64,000 nucleotides of DNA, from contig JAKJXP020000108.1 of the NCBI GenBank assembly GCA_022225965.2, positions 81,543-145,542 of the forward strand. The letters are read 5' to 3'. This DNA is from Diatrype stigma (lineage: Eukaryota; Ascomycota; Sordariomycetes; Xylariales; Diatrypaceae). Within the stretch, counting starts at the first letter, position 1. Each line of letters opens with the position of its first letter. Below are positions 37,876-49,295 of the stretch, piece after piece. A program made the position numbers and the translations under genes. The notes under the pieces are model-generated. The model saw nothing but the letters and a program-made list of their open reading frames with translations, was not told the DNA's origin and made no database searches.

Positions 37876-39382
37876 TTAATCGGGATTTTTCTTGGTTGAT
37901 CCCTGCCACGTGAACTCCAAGATCGCAAAAGCAGACCCCTCTGGCTTAATCACATTCTGGAATGTAAAACCGGAATCTGCTCTTGTGAAAAGCGACCTCA
38001 GTTCCGCCACGGTTCGCTCTTGTCCGTTAAACGCCGCCGCCATGTTGAGATCAGTGGCCCTAGAGAAGACGTCAAGAACAGTTCCACGGGAAAGTTTATA
38101 TTTGCCTTACGCACCTGATGTTTTTCTCCTTCCACAATGCCACCGTGCCGGGTTCGGGCATCAGGGTTTCTTGAACCAAAACCTTGGCACCTGACTTGAG
38201 TGCAGGTATGAGAGCTTGCAGGATTTGAATACAGTATTTATCGGACCAATTGTGAAACATCCAGCGTAGGGAATACGCGTCTGCTGCTACGCATGGCTGC
38301 GGCGCAAAGGGATCGTGAGCTGTGAATCGCACTCTGTCGCGTAATTCTTCTGGAACATCGTCGTCATCTCGACCTTTTTGTATATCTTGAGCAGTCAACT
38401 GTAGGTTGTTGAACTTTTTAGCCAAGGCGATGGAGACAGCTCCTTGGGAGCCGATGTCGATCACTCGGGCGTCGCCCAGAGACTCCCAGTCATAATAGTC
38501 TGTTATGTATGACAAATTAAACTGAGGCCGCTCAGAAAAGATGGCCATGCCTCTTGCCCATTGACCAGCTCGCTCGTTGTCCTTTGCAAAAACACTGTAA
38601 ATGGTGTCTGCGTCATCGTTCGACAGCGAATAACCCTGCAAATATATTTGAGTGCTGTTCTGAAGCTGGACGGGACGAAAAACAATCATACTGTTTCATT
38701 AGGTTCCTCAGATGCTGGCCACGTCTGAAGGGCCTCAATCATCTATTGTATTGTAATCGTCAACTTCAAGCTTGCTGAGACTTACTGGTCTGTGAAAGCA
38801 CTAACCTTCGTGGCAGCTGGCCACATCTCGCGCGTGCCAGACTGCAGCCAGTCGTTGGCCGGAGAATGACTCAAAACTTTCGACGCAGATGTGTGAGCAA
38901 CCATACCGGGCTCTGGTTCATGGAACACTCGCATCGTCATAGCATGGCGCAGAATACGAGCTGTCATACGTTCCGTCATGGGCGTTCTGCTGGCGATGTC
39001 CCCAAACGACACCCGGCCATTGGACGGGACTAAATCCGCAATCTTGAACTGAGCAATTGCTCCCAAGCATACTAAGTTGTTATGCTTTCGGAATGTCACA
39101 GTCAGTTGCCATCTCTATAATATTCAACGACACTTTGCTTACGCCTCCATGCCTATGAATCAAATTTAGTGGCTCTAGCAGTAAGTCATGGAGCTCTGCC
39201 GTGGCGTCAAGCAAAACATCTCGATCCTTGGAAGTCTCAAGCGGGAGATGAAAGGAGGCATCTTCGTCAAAACTAGGCGACGGAATGGCTTCAGCATCGA
39301 GCGTTCTCTGAATGCTGGATACTGATTTGCTGATGGCACTCGCAAGCTGCACGATGCGAGAGACACCCTCGCTAGAAGTCAT
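37876..39382 (-). CDS. OMT-4: B-type O-methyltransferase with catalytic His retained
   Basis: Five exons: 39382-39143, 39084-38806, 38742-38692, 38635-38115, 38059-37876, giving 424 residues. Exons 1-3 (240, 279, 51 nt) equal those of OMT-2 and OMT-5, which fixes the splice sites. It begins SEGVSRIVQLASAISKSVSS and carries the EPEPGMVAHTSASK winged-helix motif. The SAM motif is VIDIGSQGAVS: the Asp is present, but the last Gly of the motif is Ala. The catalytic site is FHNWSD with the His in place. It is therefore the only B-type member likely to transfer methyl groups. It is divergent from the A-T-TE synthetase gene across 915 bp, which suggests shared control and an early tailoring step. 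Confidence 0.8.
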
Positions 39383-40297
39383 GCTGGATCTTGCAACGCT
39401 GGAGACTGCAGGATATGCTAGAAGCTCACTTTTGGATCCCTGGACTGCTGGTAAAGTGGTGGAGTTTCGACTTACATGGCGCTGTGATTCGGATAGAGAG
39501 AGAATCTTCGCGAATAGGGCTCTCGAGAGCCTACCTGCGTTTCCGAATACCCGTCAGAGGCTGGGTGTTCAAGTAACGGATATAAGCATATTGATCTAGA
39601 AGTAGTTGTCTACCTAGGTAGGTAGCCAACACGGTACATCAGCAATAAGTACCCAAGGACTTTTCAGCCAAGTTCCAGCGCAGATATTTCATGCAGTCAT
39701 CTTGGGGGATCAAGCCATGTTACAGCGGATGCAGAAAGGGGAAGTGACTCCGTGATGTCAACAGCCAATCTGCGACCTGAGAACTGTATCACATACTTTT
39801 TAACATGCTACGACGCTGACCTGCTTGAGGTCCCCGAGACCTGTTATGTCAGATACCAAAACGAGACAAGTTGGGCAACCATGTTGGTCTTTGGTGTGAC
39901 TTGGGCGCTTGAGATGTCATCTAGACTCAACATCCATTTGGAGACGTGTGATACAGCGTCACACGCATGCCTTAACGATAAGCAACGGGGTAGCATTGAA
40001 TCCCAAGGGAATATAGAAAATGGATTATGATCGACTATGCCTGCCACATCAATGGGAGTGTTGTGTAAGATTGACACGTGTCGCAATACAACGAAAAGAT
40101 TCGATGACGAATCTGGAGCGTTTGTGATTCCAGTCTCGATAATTGAATGGAACAGGGCTGTCAGTTCACACCATCTTCCCAAACAGAGCCGCAATAGCAA
40201 CTATCCTTATGTCTATTGTTATTGTTCCTTGTTCGACAAGAAGCGGTTCCGCATTCGACCGTCCATTCGCCTGCTGCTCTGGTTGTGAAACCCCAAG
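39383..40297. promoter_or_regulatory. Divergent promoter region between OMT-4 and the synthetase
   Basis: The 915-bp gap between head-to-head starts. Short frames in it have no family resemblance. It contains ACCTAGGTAGGTAG near 39613, of unknown meaning. Confidence 0.4.
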
Positions 40298-43267
40298 ATG
40301 AACATAGGGGAATCTACTTCTGTGACTTCATGTGCCACTTTTCAAGATGTTCTCAAACATCAAGCGGAGTCGTCCTATCCTCGACGTCTGCTCTTTTATC
40401 CTCTGGGCAACACGAGTCATGCCATAGACGTCACTTATGCCGACCTGTATCATCAGGCAAAATACAATAGCTTCAGAGTTCGGTCTCTCGCGCAGTTCAA
40501 ATTCGGTCAGCCACTTCTGCTGCATTTTGATGACCACTGGGATACTGTATTGTGGTTCTGGTCGGTGCTTCTGGCTGGCGGCGTGCCCGTCATTTCAACA
40601 CCATTCAGCAACGCAGAGGAAGATCGATCTCAGCATATCAAGGCTTTGTCTGGTCTGTTACAAGCCCCTCTTTGCTTCACCAGATCTAGTTTGTTGCCTC
40701 TGTTTGGCAAGGGCCAACATTTCCACCTAAAAACTGTTGAAAGTCTCCTTGAAGAGGCACGAGCTGGCTCAGCCCATGGCGAGAGTGAAGGCCGCGTGAG
40801 CAGCCAAGCGCCGCAATCTAACCAGGAAACTGTTAACGCGGCATTGGATGAAGTTCAGCATTTGGACCCCGACGTCTTCGGCTTGAACGGCAAAGAAGCC
40901 ATCGCCGGGAGAGAAGACTGTCCTCCAATGATGCTCCTCTTGACATCGGGCAGTACTGGGAATGCGAAAGCTGTCAAATTCAGTCATAGCCAAGTCTTGA
41001 CCGCGGTTGCTGGCAAAGCTGCTCTTCGCCCTAATCCACCAGATCAGCCATTTCTCAATTGGATCGGCCTTAATCACGTTGCTGGTCTGATCGAGATTCA
41101 TCTACTCGCATTGTGGCTCGGCGTTGACCAGGTCCATGTGAGTGCGGCTGACATTATACCGTCGCCGAGGATCTTTCTGGATCTCCTTAGTCGGCACCAC
41201 GTTTCTCGCACGTTTGCGCCAAATTTCTTCCTTGCGAAACTGGTTTCAACTATTGATATTTTGGAAGCAACAAAAAGCAAATGGGACCTTTCTAGCTTGC
41301 TTGGTGTGGTATCTGGCGGCGAGCCAAACGACGTCAAGACCTGTCTAGCAGCATCCGCCTTGTTCGAGAAACTTGGTGCCAGAACCGAAATCCTTATTGC
41401 AGGCTTTGGTATGACCGAGACGTGTGCTGGGTCTATTTATAATGGGAAGTGTCCCAGTTTTGATGTATCCCAGGGCAATACCATAGCCTCTCTTGGAAAA
41501 TGCATTAGTGGCGTGGAAATGCGAATCAATTCCCCTGAAAACACGATTGGTCTGACTGGGCCCGGAGAGGTCGGTGACCTCGAAGTGCGTGGTCCTGTCG
41601 TTTTTGAGGGGTATTATCGCAACCAGAATGCTACAGATGATGCATTTACCACTGACCGTTGGTTTCGCACCGGAGACCGAGGATTTATTGATGAATACGG
41701 GAACCTCAATCTTGTTGGTCGGTCCAAGGATATCATCAATATCAATGGCGTCAAAATTGCGACAGGAGACATTCAAGACGGCATCGAACAGGCCCTTGGG
41801 GATCAAGTCGCACGATTAGTTGTTTTTGCGTCTAAAGCCGCCCATACTGAGCAGACGACAGTTGCATTCATTCCCAAAGTGTTCCCTATAGGTGATGATA
41901 CAGCTGCGGCCATTGTCCGGCTGGCAACGCGGGCGTGTCTACTCAAGACGGGGACTTCACCGTTCGTCTTCCCACTCCTAGAACAATCGATACCAAAACT
42001 TTCCATCTCCACCCTGGGGAAGATATCGCGGGTCAAGGCGGCTGCCATGTTCGCAAATGGAGAGTTTGATCGTGATATCGACTTCCATGAGCATGCGATG
42101 CGCCGCGCCGCGGATAACAGTCGTACTCTTGACTTGAAATGGGCGTCGCAAGCAGAGACTCAGCTGATCAAGGATGTCGCGGAAATTCTAGACACGAGTG
42201 CAGAAATGCTTGACATCTATGCCGACACGTGTGTCTTCGACATCGGATTCACCTCAATGCATGTCATTAAGCTCAAATATCGCATTGATAGACGGCTTGG
42301 AATGAACTATCCGGTAGTTCACATCATGAAGAACCTATCCGTCCGCTCGTTAGCGGCCGACATCGACGCCCATGTCCGCCGGTCCCAATCTCTTGACCTC
42401 CAGCAGAACCCGGTTCATTCCTACGACCCTCTCATAGTCCTTCGCCCAGAAGGTATCAAGACGCCGCTATGGATAGTACACCCGGGCGTTGGCGAAGTTC
42501 TTATTTTTGTCCGACTAGCTCAGCATCTCACCAGCGACAATCGGCCTGTGTTCGCCTTGCGAGCAGCTGGTCTCGAGGACGGGCAGCAGTTCTTTAGAAG
42601 CATTGCAGAGGCTGTTGATATATACACAGCAGCGATTCGTAGGCGCCAACCGCGTGGGCCTTACGCTCTGGCGGGCTATAGCTACGGCGCCATGCTAGCA
42701 TTCGAGATAGCGAAGCGATTAGAAGCTGACGGCGCAGTGGTACGCTTTCTTGGTTCTTTCAATCTGCCACCATACATCAAAAATCGAATTCGCCAGTTGG
42801 ACTGGAGTACATGCTTACTTAATCTGGCCCATTTCCTAGATCTCTTGGCGGAGGATGTCTCCGATTCTTTGGTAGCGGACAGGGCCTTGAAGGGACTTAC
42901 TCACGCAGCAGCGTTGCAGCACGTCATGGAGATAGCCGATAAACCGCGCTTGAAGGAACTGGGATTGGACCAGAAGGCGTTGAAGCGTTGGGTCGATGTT
43001 GTTTATAGCCTCCAAACCATGGCGCGAGACTATGAGCCCTCTGGAAAGGTTGGCAGTATTGATGTCTTTCATGCCATACCACTCCAAGCCGTGTCGAAAT
43101 CTTCCGAGGAGTGGCTGCGCGACCATTTAAGCAGATGGGCGGACTTCGTGCGTGAGCCACCGAGGTTTCACAGTGTGCAAGGCGCACACTACACTATGAT
43201 CGGGCCCGAGTATGTAAGAGGCTTTGCGTTGAAGTTGAAGAAGGCTTTAAAGGCCCGAGGGCTATGA
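40298..43267 (+). CDS. NRPS-like A-T-TE synthetase (aryl 2-oxo acid dimer-forming type)
   Basis: One exon, 989 residues, the usual size of fungal A-T-TE enzymes (about 900-1000). The adenylation domain (about 20-600) has LLTSGSTGNAKAVK (A3, about 213), GFGMTET (A5, about 369), WFRTGDRG (A7, about 454), GRSKDII (A8) and an A10-type LGKISR Lys (about 574). The IGLNHVAGL...TFAPNFFLAKL stretch is typical of the arylpyruvate-activating group that includes terrequinone, atromentin and microperfuranone synthetases. The thiolation domain has DIGFTSMHVIKL with the phosphopantetheine Ser at 653. The thioesterase has GYSYGAM (Ser 795) and a distal His in GAHYTMIGPE (964). There is no condensation domain. 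By family precedent it would load two aromatic oxo acids and release a coupled product. The exact substrate cannot be read reliably by eye. Confidence 0.85.
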   Translation: MNIGESTSVTSCATFQDVLKHQAESSYPRRLLFYPLGNTSHAIDVTYADLYHQAKYNSFRVRSLAQFKFGQPLLLHFDDHWDTVLWFWSVLLAGGVPVISTPFSNAEEDRSQHIKALSGLLQAPLCFTRSSLLPLFGKGQHFHLKTVESLLEEARAGSAHGESEGRVSSQAPQSNQETVNAALDEVQHLDPDVFGLNGKEAIAGREDCPPMMLLLTSGSTGNAKAVKFSHSQVLTAVAGKAALRPNPPDQPFLNWIGLNHVAGLIEIHLLALWLGVDQVHVSAADIIPSPRIFLDLLSRHHVSRTFAPNFFLAKLVSTIDILEATKSKWDLSSLLGVVSGGEPNDVKTCLAASALFEKLGARTEILIAGFGMTETCAGSIYNGKCPSFDVSQGNTIASLGKCISGVEMRINSPENTIGLTGPGEVGDLEVRGPVVFEGYYRNQNATDDAFTTDRWFRTGDRGFIDEYGNLNLVGRSKDIININGVKIATGDIQDGIEQALGDQVARLVVFASKAAHTEQTTVAFIPKVFPIGDDTAAAIVRLATRACLLKTGTSPFVFPLLEQSIPKLSISTLGKISRVKAAAMFANGEFDRDIDFHEHAMRRAADNSRTLDLKWASQAETQLIKDVAEILDTSAEMLDIYADTCVFDIGFTSMHVIKLKYRIDRRLGMNYPVVHIMKNLSVRSLAADIDAHVRRSQSLDLQQNPVHSYDPLIVLRPEGIKTPLWIVHPGVGEVLIFVRLAQHLTSDNRPVFALRAAGLEDGQQFFRSIAEAVDIYTAAIRRRQPRGPYALAGYSYGAMLAFEIAKRLEADGAVVRFLGSFNLPPYIKNRIRQLDWSTCLLNLAHFLDLLAEDVSDSLVADRALKGLTHAAALQHVMEIADKPRLKELGLDQKALKRWVDVVYSLQTMARDYEPSGKVGSIDVFHAIPLQAVSKSSEEWLRDHLSRWADFVREPPRFHSVQGAHYTMIGPEYVRGFALKLKKALKARGL

Positions 43268-43587
43268 AAAGAGTATTGAATGGTCAGCCATATTGCACCA
43301 ATTCGGTCGACGATGAATTATATTACGAACTAGCCTTGCAATCGGGCAGTGCGTTGCTGCTGCTGTACAGCAGCTGCGGCGTTGCAACTACAGACCTTCT
43401 AGGTGGTTCCATCGGCTTTGGCTGTACGGCCGAAGGCCCGAAGCCGAAGCCGGCACATATAGCCTTTGGTCCTCGTCTATATAAGAGATGCTGGCTCGTC
43501 CAATCTTGTATGTAGATTCCCATAGACAGACAGACAATGAAACATACTTTTCTTCAGAAAGGCCCACAGAGTAGATGTTTCCAGTTT

Positions 43588-43642
43588 CCAGTACCTGGCC
43601 AGCTGGAGTAGGGCCTTCGCCCTACTCCGATTCAGCCTGTTT
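43588..43642. repeat. Hairpin repeat, unmutated copy
   Basis: Contains GGAGTAGGGC-CTTC-GCCCTACTCC, a perfect 10-bp stem with a 4-nt loop, preceded by CCAGTACC. A copy altered only in the RIP direction is at 13497-13548. Confidence 0.7.
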
Positions 43643-43658
43643 CACGCCTTGGTGTAAG

Positions 43659-43776
43659 CAGGGTGTCACGCAACGCAACCTATGCAACGCGATTGCCACC
43701 AATTAGTTGCTACCAGCTTCTGCAATCCATCCACCAGAGGTCCTTGTTGTAGTGGATTGCGTTGTGTGACACCCTG
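43659..43776. mobile_element. hAT-like MITE, about 118 bp
   Basis: Ends CAGGGTGTCACGCAACGCAA and the inverted CAGGGTGTCACACAACGCAA form near-perfect 20-bp terminal repeats. Flanks GGTGTAAG and GGTGTGAA resemble an 8-bp target duplication (6 of 8 positions). It is too short to encode a transposase. A related, truncated copy is at about 58238-58330. Confidence 0.7.
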
Positions 43777-44772
43777 GGTGTGAATGCACTACCGCCGTAA
43801 CCAAAGGAGTCAGTCTAAGTCTTAGACATGCCATGGTCTATATACGAAGAATGATAAAGGCGGCTTTCGTGGATATATTGCGGTTAAGTTATTACTGACA
43901 TCAGGAGGTGGCAAAGGAGTGTATAGGACGCCAGTATTTCCACTCTTGTAATTTATACGTGATAGACTAGCACCTATCATATCCAGAGGTATTTATGCTG
44001 CCTCCTCGACAAGGAAATCATCATGAATGACAACAACTTGGTTCGTGATTATTGGGCTCGCTATTTAATACGGCAAGTTGAGAACGTGCCAGGTTACACT
44101 GGGTTGTAACAGCAGAGTGGTTCGTAACGCATTAGGCTTCCCTTGCTTAAACAAACAGTTTGCGGACGTGTGTGGGTCATATCTGTCTGCTTGTGCTTCT
44201 CACCTCTCAGACTGACCTTAATTCTAGACATAACCCAACCGCTCACTCAAGGGCGCGTCTGGGCTACTTGAAGAACGAGAGTCAGGGTATTGGCTATGTA
44301 GCTCATGGAAGGTATCATTGTTTATGCAGCTCTTGACATCTCTTGCTTGCTGCTCCTAGTCACATTGACGCAGATGAACGGATACGGTCAAGAGTTAAGC
44401 GACCTGCTACGTTATCTCTTTGCCCAGACACCAAATTCTTAATCACATAAAAACGTCTCCATTCGCAATCGATTGGATATCAGTCTTCCAATACTCCGAT
44501 GGTTACATTATGCGCATGTACCTACTTAACTAGGGTTAGGTATATATATATGTGTAAAGTAGAGGCGGGGAAAGAGGGGGGTTTGTTGCATTCCGTACAC
44601 GACTCTTTTATTTTTTAGCCCTAAGCATATACCTTTTGTGCCCTGTGTCCTCCCGTAGCGATCTTAAAAGGGCATAAAGCTGATTTCCGTGGCATCTCAT
44701 CTAGCATGAACATCTCGTTCCTTTACTGGGCCACCAAGTATTCCAGTTCTAGACATTGTACACTTCAGGGAC

Positions 44773-46537
44773 ATGGATAGCGCAATATCACAATTCGAAA
44801 CCGATGAAATATGTCGGAAATATGGACTTTCGGAAAGGTCTGCTTACAATGTTGTGCGAGGCCATCCTTGGGACAAAGTAGAAGCTATGAAGGCGAACGT
44901 CTGGTCTCCTGAGAATCCTGAAGGCCTGTATGGATCCTTACCTTACCTTTGTTAAAATATACCTCCTAAAAGTAGCCAGGATATCCCTTGGAGTCGCCGA
45001 CAATCCTCTCCTTCAACACGAGATTGGTACATACATAAAGAACAGTGTGAGCACGCACGACTAGACCGATCATCAAGTTCCAATACTAACCATGAGGCTA
45101 GATAGCTGTCACCGACGATAATCATCTAGGGTATGGAGTAGGCCCAAGAGGCTCTCCCCGTCTCAGGAAGGCACTCGCCTCCTTCTTCAACTCGAAATTT
45201 AGGTCACATAGTCCCGCGAGAGACAAAGATGTTATAATCCTTCCTGGGGTTATGTCCGTACTTGATTCCTTGACTTGGTCGATCTGTAATGAGGGAGAAG
45301 GGATCATTGTCCCCCTGCCCTTCTACACAGGCTTCAAGCCCGCGGTCCAAGAACGATCGAGAGGCGTGCTTGTACAGGCAGCTTTTCAATCGCTTGAGGG
45401 ATATAAGAGCCTCGACGACATTTTCAGTTCTAAGATGATCCAACAGGCTCTCGAGAGCGCGCTGCGGAAAGCCGCTTCTGACGGTGTGAAGGTTCGGGCT
45501 GTCTTGATTTCAAAGTATGAACCTATCGTGTCTAGGAGCTCCATTCTATACGCAATATCCTGACCACCATGATACTATTAGTCCTCACAATCCACTTGGC
45601 CGTTGCTACGTAAGAAGACCATTTGATATTCATTAATCCACGCTAACTTAAGTTACTAGCCCGCCAAAGCGCTCAGAGAAATTGCCCGTTTTTGTGGCTC
45701 AAACAACCTTCATTTGATCAGCGATGAAATCTTCGCCATGTCGGTATATGAAAACCCACGCAATTCTGATGCTACGCCATTTGCATCTGTTATATCGCTC
45801 GATCTTGACGATTGCATCGCTCCCCATTTAGTCCACGTGGCGTACGGTGCAGGTAAAGACTTTTGTGCAAGCGGGCTTCGAATAGGAGTCCTATTCTCCA
45901 GAAATGATGGCCTCATATCCGCAGTCTCTAGTATTAGGCAAGATGCACATTTTCCATTATCTGTCACGCGCAGACTGCTGTAGTTTGCTAACCATGTGTA
46001 GCGTATTCGAATGGGTACCCTATCTCACACAAAACGCATGGGCAGAGATGCTTGAAGATGATCATCTCTTAGCTGCATTCCATGCGAGAAATGCAAACAT
46101 CCTGGGGGGCCATTGTGCGATCGTACAGGCGTTCTTAGAAGACCACAGCATCCCGTATTACAGCAATGCGTAAGTTAACGACTCCCCACCGTGGACTTTA
46201 CTGTTAAGCTGAGCTGAATATATGCAGCAATGCCGGGACATTCCTGTGGATTGATCTACGGCGACATTTGCAGAATAGTGACAAGCAACAAACTGGGTTG
46301 AATCTGTCAACTTCGACGTCATCGCCTTTGAACGTCGAGTCGTATCGGCAACGCGAAACAGAGCTTTGTAAACGTTGTTTTGAGTTCGGTGTGGGAATTT
46401 CCCCGGGTGGCAGTTTCTACACTGAAGAGCTGGGTTGGTTTCGGATCTGCTTCGCGGTCGAAAAGCAGGCTCTGTACATAGGTTTACAGAGGCTCTTGGA
46501 GTGCTTGAGGTCAATCGAAAGCAGCAGCTGGGAATAG
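44773..46537 (+). CDS. PLP-dependent aminotransferase, ACC-synthase-like (class I/II)
   Basis: Seven exons: 44773-44927, 44980-45046, 45102-45514, 45582-45609, 45660-45937, 46002-46169, 46228-46537, giving 472 residues. Landmarks in order: ISLGVADNPLLQ, HLGYGVGPRGSPRLRKAL, ILPGVMSVLD, ISNPHNPLGR (about 210-220), LISDEIFA and GAGKDFCASGLRIG, with the PLP lysine about residue 287. Exon 5 uses a GC donor (AG/GCAAGA), with branch point CTAAC and TAG acceptor at 46001; only this choice keeps SISVFEWV in frame. Enzymes of this group next to A-T-TE synthetases convert Tyr, Phe or Trp to the aryl-pyruvate substrate. That is its likely role here. It lies about 1.5 kb downstream of the synthetase on the same strand. 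Confidence 0.8.
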
Positions 46538-48186
46538 ACCCTAGGACCAGTCCCTGAATGACAGCTCAACCTTTGCTCCTGCAAGCAGATAGGGCCCGAG
46601 ATGGAAGACAGTGTCACGGTGGGACTGATACCACTGTTCGAATGGACCATAGAAGATCTCCAGTACTACGCTTTGTAGTACTACCAATATATAGCCGCTT
46701 AAGACAGCTGCAGCTGATGTCTTGCGCTGTACCAATCGTGACAGGCAGGTAGAAGTCAGAGGGGCGATACAAAGTCGTGGCTTTCAGATTTGGAGATATG
46801 TCGGAGCCTGCTGCTTGCTGATTGCATGCCCAGGAATGACTCCAATCTCAGTCAAACGCCACATATGGACAAACTTGGTAGGTGGTTTGCCATCGGAGAG
46901 GGAACAGGGATGCGCAGCACTGTCTGTCTAAACAGCGCTTGGCGGCGGGTAGCATGCGCAGCAAAGAATGCAGTGTCCGGATAAGTCCCAATAGGCTCAG
47001 AGGATTAATCCTTTTTGCTGACATGCAGAACCCGTGAAATCAACGAATCAGGCTGTGCGATCTGCATGCATTTGCATCTCGAGTGCAACAATGTGAGGCA
47101 GGCTGGGAAATATTGTATATTATTTATCAAATGTTAAAACGATGTACAAAATACGGAGTGCCTCCCATATCTCCAACAGTATGGATTCTATTATTTCCGT
47201 AGGGTACTACCCAATAATAGCCGTTAAAACGAGGTTTCGTAATGTACGTGGGGCCCCTTCAAGCTTTCAGGAGCACAAGAGCCCGAGTTATGCTTATAGG
47301 GGACTGGCCACTCCCTTCCCTTCCCACCCACCCCCCCTCGAGTTATGGCTATAGGGGACTGGCCACTTCCCCCCCTTCTCGAGGTATGCCTATAGGGGAC
47401 TGGCCACTCCCCCCCTTACCACCCACCCCCCCTCGAGGTATGCTTATAGGGGCCACAGCCAGCCAGGGGGCTATAGCTAGCCAAGGGGCTACAGCCGTTA
47501 TATAGGTGCGACAGCTGGCCAGCAGCTAGCAGCAACGTTAAAAAGCTTGGACCAGGTTCTGCTGATTTGCTAGCTCAGGTTCCTATTTAAGACATGATCT
47601 TCATGGAAAATTTCCCGAGACAATAACCCTCCGTTATACTTCGGTGCTAAAGCACCTACGCATAACTCGGGCAATAGATTCGTTATATCCAGGTTTGGCT
47701 GTTCTACGAGGGTGAAGAGTGGAGAGTGGTAGTTCAATTAAGATGAATCCTACGGAGGTGCACTTTCTACGGATACTGCAAACTATAGTAGCGTATCCGA
47801 ACTGTCGGGCCGGGCCGGACGGTGCAGTGGGGTGTACCTAGGTAGTAGGTAATTTCATCCTTGCCAGCGCTACCTAGTCTTGTAGACGGAGTACGTCGTA
47901 TTATGAACAAAGCCTGTAATTGGCTATGTAAGGCGGTAGTAGATACCTAAGGTAGGACTCGTATATAGGTACCTATGTGGAGTCCCTAATATCACCCCGG
48001 ACTTGCTTACCTCCAGCTGCATTACATCCCGATATGGAGTACTTGATATCACCCTGGACTCTGCATGCCATCCCACCCTACCCCGCCTCCGCACACACAC
48101 AGAGCTGACCACCTTGGCCCAGGGGCCAACGAACTTGAAATAGGTAGACTGCAGCGTGCAGGCGGTAAGCACTCCAGTATGCCGAG
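46538..48186. other. Intergenic with C-rich tandem repeats
   Basis: No gene supported. A reverse-strand frame at 46541-46735 (hydrophobic, 64 codons) lacks an ATG and has no family match. The middle holds the tandem repeat listed separately. CTACCTAGGTAGTAGG words occur around 47840-47950. Confidence 0.45.
47284..47460. repeat. Tandem repeat, four units
   Basis: Units start at 47284, 47339, 47380 and 47434 with CGAGTTATG or CGAGGTATG, followed by TATAGGGG(ACTGGCCACT) and a C-rich tail of varying length. The last unit is shortened. Confidence 0.8.
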
Positions 48187-49295
48187 TCACGTGGAAACCT
48201 TGGCACTGCCAGTTTGTTCCATGATAATATAGCTGTCTGAACCGCGCCCATCAGAGTTCTCAATGGTATAACGTGTGTCGCGGCTACCGCTGACCAACCT
48301 TCTGGCCATACTGGTCAAAGATTGTATAGCTAGTGGGAGCTTGAGCTTAGTGACGGAGCTCAAAGGCGGAGCGCATCCCAGGATGATGACGAAAGTCTGT
48401 TCCACGATGGCGAAAAAAAGTCCCAACGTGTTGCCATAGAGCGTCCCAGCGCTGCTCGTGGCATAGACGGATTTGGTAATGGAAATGCCCATGGTGACGA
48501 GGGATAAGGAGAGAATAATGCAGAGGCTGAGCTTTCGGTGGAACGGCATGTTGAGCTTCCATACGACCAAGACTGGGGCCAATACGTAAACTAAATCCCC
48601 GAACGCAAATAGAGCTTCGAGAAGTCATCATCATCAGTACGGCGTATAGTCAATCGATGGATGCAGAAGACAGCTTACCCCCTATTACGTTACCCTCAAC
48701 CATGGCCACATTCGGGCTGAACTGCAGAGTAGCGCCTGCCATAGGGTTCCACAAGCCTTCGACTGGTTTCATTTGGTTCCAGACAGTGGCGATCTGAGCC
48801 ACGACGGCCGCTACTGAGAGTGTGGTTGTGACTATCAGGAACCACTTCAATGCGTGTTTCGGCGCAAAGATGCGGACAAGCAATATCGTTATAGAAATCC
48901 TAGCCGTGGCGGACGACAAAATTGAAGGGGTGTACGCCATCCATATCCATTTGGAAGTGTTGACGGCCTGGTCAAAGGTAAGGTCTTGGTCGTGCTTTCC
49001 GAGACCATAATGATAGGAGACAGTGTAAAGCACTCCAGCGGTGAGGTTGAGCAGCTATGGAGTCTGCATGTTAGAGCACGCTGGGAAAGGTCCTGGTCGG
49101 TGATTTGCTTACAAAGGCAAGTAACATGATCCAGTCCTCAACATACGTTTTACAAGTAACCGCGATGCGGACCCAAAAGCGAGTGCCTACGGTGAGTAGA
49201 GTTAGAATGGTGAATGTCCACGTCAAGCCCATAAACCAAATCCCACGTCCGGGGTCATCCGGATTCACGGGCGGCGGCGGCGTTGTCATATCCAT
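48187..49295 (-). CDS. Fungal rhodopsin-like (SAT4/Pth11-type) seven-helix membrane protein
   Basis: Three exons: 49295-49113, 49054-48679, 48614-48187, giving 328 residues. Predicted membrane helices start at GIWFMGLTWTFTILTLL and include YVEDWIMLLAF, WFLIVTTTLSVAAVVA and DLVYVLAPVLVVWKL. The EDW after helix 2 and the FGDLVYVLAPVLVVWKLNMP motif near helix 6-7 are hallmarks of the large fungal rhodopsin-domain family of plasma-membrane proteins. It has no retinal-binding lysine that I can identify. It sits between the aminotransferase and the OMT-5/OMT-6 pair. Family members often lie near metabolite clusters, but a role in this pathway is not shown by sequence. Confidence 0.7.

Larger units (their letters stand above)
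43268..44772. other. Intergenic between synthetase and aminotransferase, with two small repeats
   Basis: 1.5 kb without a supported gene, holding the hairpin repeat (43588-43642) and a MITE (43659-43776), listed separately. A perfect 16-bp palindrome GCTGCTGTACAGCAGC lies near 43358. Confidence 0.5.

Noticed and set aside
39084..39143. Non-canonical splice or frameshift in OMT-4 intron 1
   Set aside because: With donor GGC/GTAAGC and acceptor AAAG/CAT the exons are 240 and 279 nt, identical to OMT-2 and OMT-5, so a normal GT-AG intron explains it.
46541..46735. 64-residue hydrophobic reverse frame downstream of the aminotransferase
   Set aside because: It starts with TTG, has no ATG or splice support, and no family resemblance.
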